The position numbers and the translations under genes were made by a program. DNA of 37,514 bases. It comes from DATCSE01 sp036568605. GTDB taxonomy: Bacteria; Pseudomonadota; Gammaproteobacteria; Burkholderiales; Burkholderiaceae_C. The notes beneath the pieces are model-generated. The model did not search any database and was not told the origin of the DNA. It was given only the letters and a program-made list of their open reading frames with translations. Numbering within the stretch: the stretch's first letter is position 1; every line of letters begins with the position of its first letter. Below, one piece after another: positions 35,228 to 37,514 of the stretch. The stretch lies in assembly GCA_036568605.1 (NCBI GenBank), contig DATCSE010000117.1, positions 1-37,514 on the forward strand. Reading direction: 5' to 3'.

Positions 35228-37122
35228 AACGGACCTGCCAGGCCTTCGCGCACCAGTCGCAGCAGGGCGCGGCGCGTGAGCGGATGCGAATTGCCTCCCA
35301 ACTCATCCTTGAACATGAACAGGTTGCCCGCGCCGCTGATCGACATCACCCGCACTTCCAGCCATGTGCCCAGGAGGAACAGCTCGATCAAGGATCCGAG
35401 GCGCAGCCCGTTGACCCATTGCTCGGCATCGCTGGCCGGCATCCCGGAAACTTGGGCCATCGTGCTGACGACCATCGCAGGTTCTCTCTCGAACTCGCGC
35501 GCGCCCCAGAACGGCTTGCGGTGGTAGTCCTCGGCACCGCCGACACGGGCGAGCGACGCCGGTTGAGTATCGGTTTCCAGCCATTCATGTCGCGCCAGAG
35601 CGTCCGGACGCACGAACGCCGCGGCGAGTTCGTGCTTCTCGACGCTCGGTACCGAGACGGTCGCCATGCCGCGCTCGAGTACCTCGAGCAAGGGTCCGAT
35701 GTCCTCCGCCGAGTTCTCCGCGGCCGAGCCGGCCTGGATCCGCGCGACCACGCGTTGGGCCGCGTCCCAATATTCGGCATAGGCGCCGGACTCGGCTCCT
35801 TCCGAGAGCTCCGTGCGCGCGAGCACTTCCGCCCAGTCCACCAGCATGAACTGGCGCAGACGAAAAGGCATTTCGGTTTGTCCCATGACCGCGTCGATCT
35901 GCTTGCGATGCCGGTTGATCGCGGCGCCGAGGACCTTGCGACGGCCGTCCTCCAGGCGCGCAAGGTTCTGCATGGCGTTTTCTTCGTTGGCCATCAGATG
36001 CTGCGGCCGGGTACGAACGAAGGTGTCGATCGCGTCCAGGTGCGGAGCGACGCCGCGTAGCGATCTCGTGTCCAGCGGCAGCAGCGCCTGGATTGTGTGA
36101 TCGGCGAACAAAATGAAATCATCATGAGCGACCCGATCGCGCAAACAGTTCGCCAGCGCGTAGTCGGCCAACTTGCGACTGACCGACCACAGTCGATGCT
36201 CGGGTGAATAAAGCGTCTCGGGCGAGCCGAACGCGAAGCGCATGACCGCCATCTGCAGGCCGCTCAAGACACGCTTGAGTTCCGACGTCAAGCGAAAGTC
36301 CGACAGGACCGCGTCGATGCCGGAAATCACGCCGCGGAACACATGGTCGCGAGCGTCCAGCGGTCGCAGATCCTGCGACGGGTCCATCGGCAGCGGCATG
36401 CCCTCGCCGATCGCCGATTCGATCGTCTCCAGATCGATGTCGGGCGCTCCGAACCCGACATCGACCGGAATGGCGATTGGCCTGTGATGGCCGCTGCGCT
36501 TCAATACGAAGCTGGCAGTCGCGTCGGCGCGCCCGAACCAGGCGATCGCGCTGGCGCACGTCGTGCGGGCGAACTCGACAATCGCGTCCGGCGCGACCCG
36601 CAGGCAGTCGGCACGCTCCTCGGCGTTGAGCGACATCTCCTCGGTCAACCGCAGCACGACGCGGGCAAAGGTCTCCGGATGGAACGGGCTGATGCGTTCG
36701 CCCGCGACCTTGCGGCCAAGCTGCTGCGACAGCCCTTGCTCCGCCTCGCGGATCTCCCATTCGGCCTCGACGAGCACCCGGGCCGCGATGCGCGACACCT
36801 CGATGCTCTCGTTGACCACGTCATCGTCCACCAGGCCGATGTCATCGGACAGCGCCATCCCTCGGAACGGCGCGCTGACGCCGCTGAAGCGCTCCGACAT
36901 GCTGGACTCGAGAAGCTCGACGAAGCGCTTGGGCAGGAACGGCTGCATGCGGTCCAGCGCGCGCTTGGCATGGTAGAGCCGACTGGCGCAGCGCATGCTG
37001 TCGGCGGCGCCATGCGCTGCGTCCAGCGCGCTGCTGGCCGCTTCGTACCACTTCGCCGCAGCGGCTTGCAATTCCGTCCGACAACTGTCGAACCAGTCGC
37101 TTAGAAGATTCTCTCCGTCCAT
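35224..37122 (-). CDS. DUF1631-like protein
   Basis: A 632-residue cytosolic protein of unknown function. It resembles the DUF1631 family of beta- and gammaproteobacteria: an N-terminal helical part with F-L-P-K-R-F-V-E-L-L-E, a middle region, and a C-terminal block with W-V-N-G-L-R-L-G, G-T-W-L-E-V-R-V, G-N-L-F-M-F-K-D and P-L-T-R-R-A-L-L-R-L. Family members are usually somewhat longer and are sometimes misnamed thymidine phosphorylase. ATG 37122 is chosen: an in-frame ATG at 37200 would add 26 residues using rare codons and would overlap the preceding gene by 29 bp. Neither start has a strong ribosome site. The stop overlaps the GTG start of the BTAD regulator, so the two are translationally coupled and probably work together. 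Confidence 0.75.
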   Translation of the reverse strand: MDGENLLSDWFDSCRTELQAAAAKWYEAASSALDAAHGAADSMRCASRLYHAKRALDRMQPFLPKRFVELLESSMSERFSGVSAPFRGMALSDDIGLVDDDVVNESIEVSRIAARVLVEAEWEIREAEQGLSQQLGRKVAGERISPFHPETFARVVLRLTEEMSLNAEERADCLRVAPDAIVEFARTTCASAIAWFGRADATASFVLKRSGHHRPIAIPVDVGFGAPDIDLETIESAIGEGMPLPMDPSQDLRPLDARDHVFRGVISGIDAVLSDFRLTSELKRVLSGLQMAVMRFAFGSPETLYSPEHRLWSVSRKLADYALANCLRDRVAHDDFILFADHTIQALLPLDTRSLRGVAPHLDAIDTFVRTRPQHLMANEENAMQNLARLEDGRRKVLGAAINRHRKQIDAVMGQTEMPFRLRQFMLVDWAEVLARTELSEGAESGAYAEYWDAAQRVVARIQAGSAAENSAEDIGPLLEVLERGMATVSVPSVEKHELAAAFVRPDALARHEWLETDTQPASLARVGGAEDYHRKPFWGAREFEREPAMVVSTMAQVSGMPASDAEQWVNGLRLGSLIELFLLGTWLEVRVMSISGAGNLFMFKDELGGNSHPLTRRALLRLVREGLAGPL

Positions 37123-37171
37123 CGATCCATCTCTACACAAATCGGCGCAGTGTGCCTGCTTCTCCTGGGCG

Positions 37172-37514
37172 CTACCCGTTACGGACTGCCCAACTTCCAT
37201 GTTCCAGCCGGCGAGCCAGCATGGTTTCGAGCATGTGAGTCCGCAATCTCGCCAGCTCGCCAGGCGAGCGCCCCATGACCATGACCAGCTGCTCCAACGC
37301 GGTATCGAGAATTTCGGGCGACAGTATGGACAAGCCGCGGTACGTGCCTCGCCTCAGTTCACGCTCCACGACTGCCAGGTGCGGGAAGACCTTGCGCGAC
37401 AGCGCGTGGTGGTTCAGGCGCTGGCGCAGTTCCGCGGAGATCGCGTGGACCTCTGCCGCCAACGCATCCGCTCCGACATCCGACGTCGGTTCGCATGCTT
37501 TCGGCGGGGTGTCT
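37172..37514 (-). CDS. Unknown protein, N-terminus beyond the window
   Basis: The frame is open from the right edge to a stop at 37172 (about 113 residues visible), so the start lies outside. The visible part is mostly helical (S-A-E-L-R-Q-R-L-N-H-H-A-L-S-R-K, L-E-Q-L-V-M-V-M-G-R-S-P-G-E-L-A-R-L) and ends in H-G-S-W-A-V-R-N-G. It has no Cys-rich or membrane segment, and no family is recognised. It lies 49 bp upstream of the chosen DUF1631 start (or overlaps the alternative start), in the same orientation, so it is probably the preceding gene of that operon. Confidence 0.6.
   Translation of the reverse strand, partial: DTPPKACEPTSDVGADALAAEVHAISAELRQRLNHHALSRKVFPHLAVVERELRRGTYRGLSILSPEILDTALEQLVMVMGRSPGELARLRTHMLETMLARRLEHGSWAVRNG

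Overview
The window looks like a chromosomal stretch of a high-GC betaproteobacterium, most likely order Burkholderiales (Rubrivivax/Ideonella/Rhizobacter-like). This is inferred from gene content and codon use: strong G/C at third positions, very long open frames antisense to real genes, a PEP-CTERM exported protein, a DUF1631-type protein and a trifunctional Ser/Thr kinase/ATPase/histidine kinase. I see no rRNA, tRNA, IS element, prophage gene or CRISPR array.

Most of the coding length is signal transduction. From left to right: (1) 1-5923 (-), a giant kinase-like/AAA/GAF/PAS/histidine kinase/receiver protein that runs off the left edge; (2) 6121-7000, a 75-aa lipoprotein (+) converging on a PEP-CTERM protein (-); (3) 7221-11606 (+), a full-length Lhr-type helicase; (4) 11623-12409, a 67-aa charged protein (-) divergent from a small monooxygenase-fold protein (+); (5) 12570-14147 (-), a chemotaxis receptor with a good flagellar sigma-28 promoter match, and 14351-16564 (-), a CHASE3-type hybrid kinase; (6) 16767-18729, a soluble histidine kinase (+), a small unknown gene (-) and a single-domain response regulator (+); (7) 18747-22913 (-), an HD-GYP-like protein with an altered HD motif, a GGDEF-EAL protein and an MscTM/CmpX-type membrane protein; (8) 23199-28123 (+), a CHASE hybrid kinase with two receivers and an Hpt domain, coupled by an ATGA overlap to a PleD-like diguanylate cyclase; (9) 28116-32693 (-), a 14-blade propeller hybrid kinase with REC-REC-Hpt; (10) 32774-37514 (-), an SARP/BTAD-type AAA regulator coupled by a GTGA overlap to a DUF1631-like protein and a partial unknown gene.

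Two themes connect the genes. Cyclic-di-GMP is one: a GGDEF-EAL protein, an HD-GYP relative and a kinase-coupled diguanylate cyclase lie within about 9 kb. Multi-step phosphorelay is the other: five histidine kinases, four with receivers and at least two with Hpt domains. The chemotaxis receptor with its sigma-28 promoter suggests a motile cell, and the cluster may help control the switch between swimming and sessile growth (inference). The best candidates for something under-described are the BTAD-AAA/DUF1631/unknown operon next to the propeller kinase, and the HD-GYP variant in its c-di-GMP cluster.

No gap between genes exceeds 300 bp. The longer ones (5924-6120, 6978-7220, 11827-12082, 14148-14350, 16565-16766, 22914-23198) hold promoter regions; only a few repeats and one strong promoter match could be singled out.
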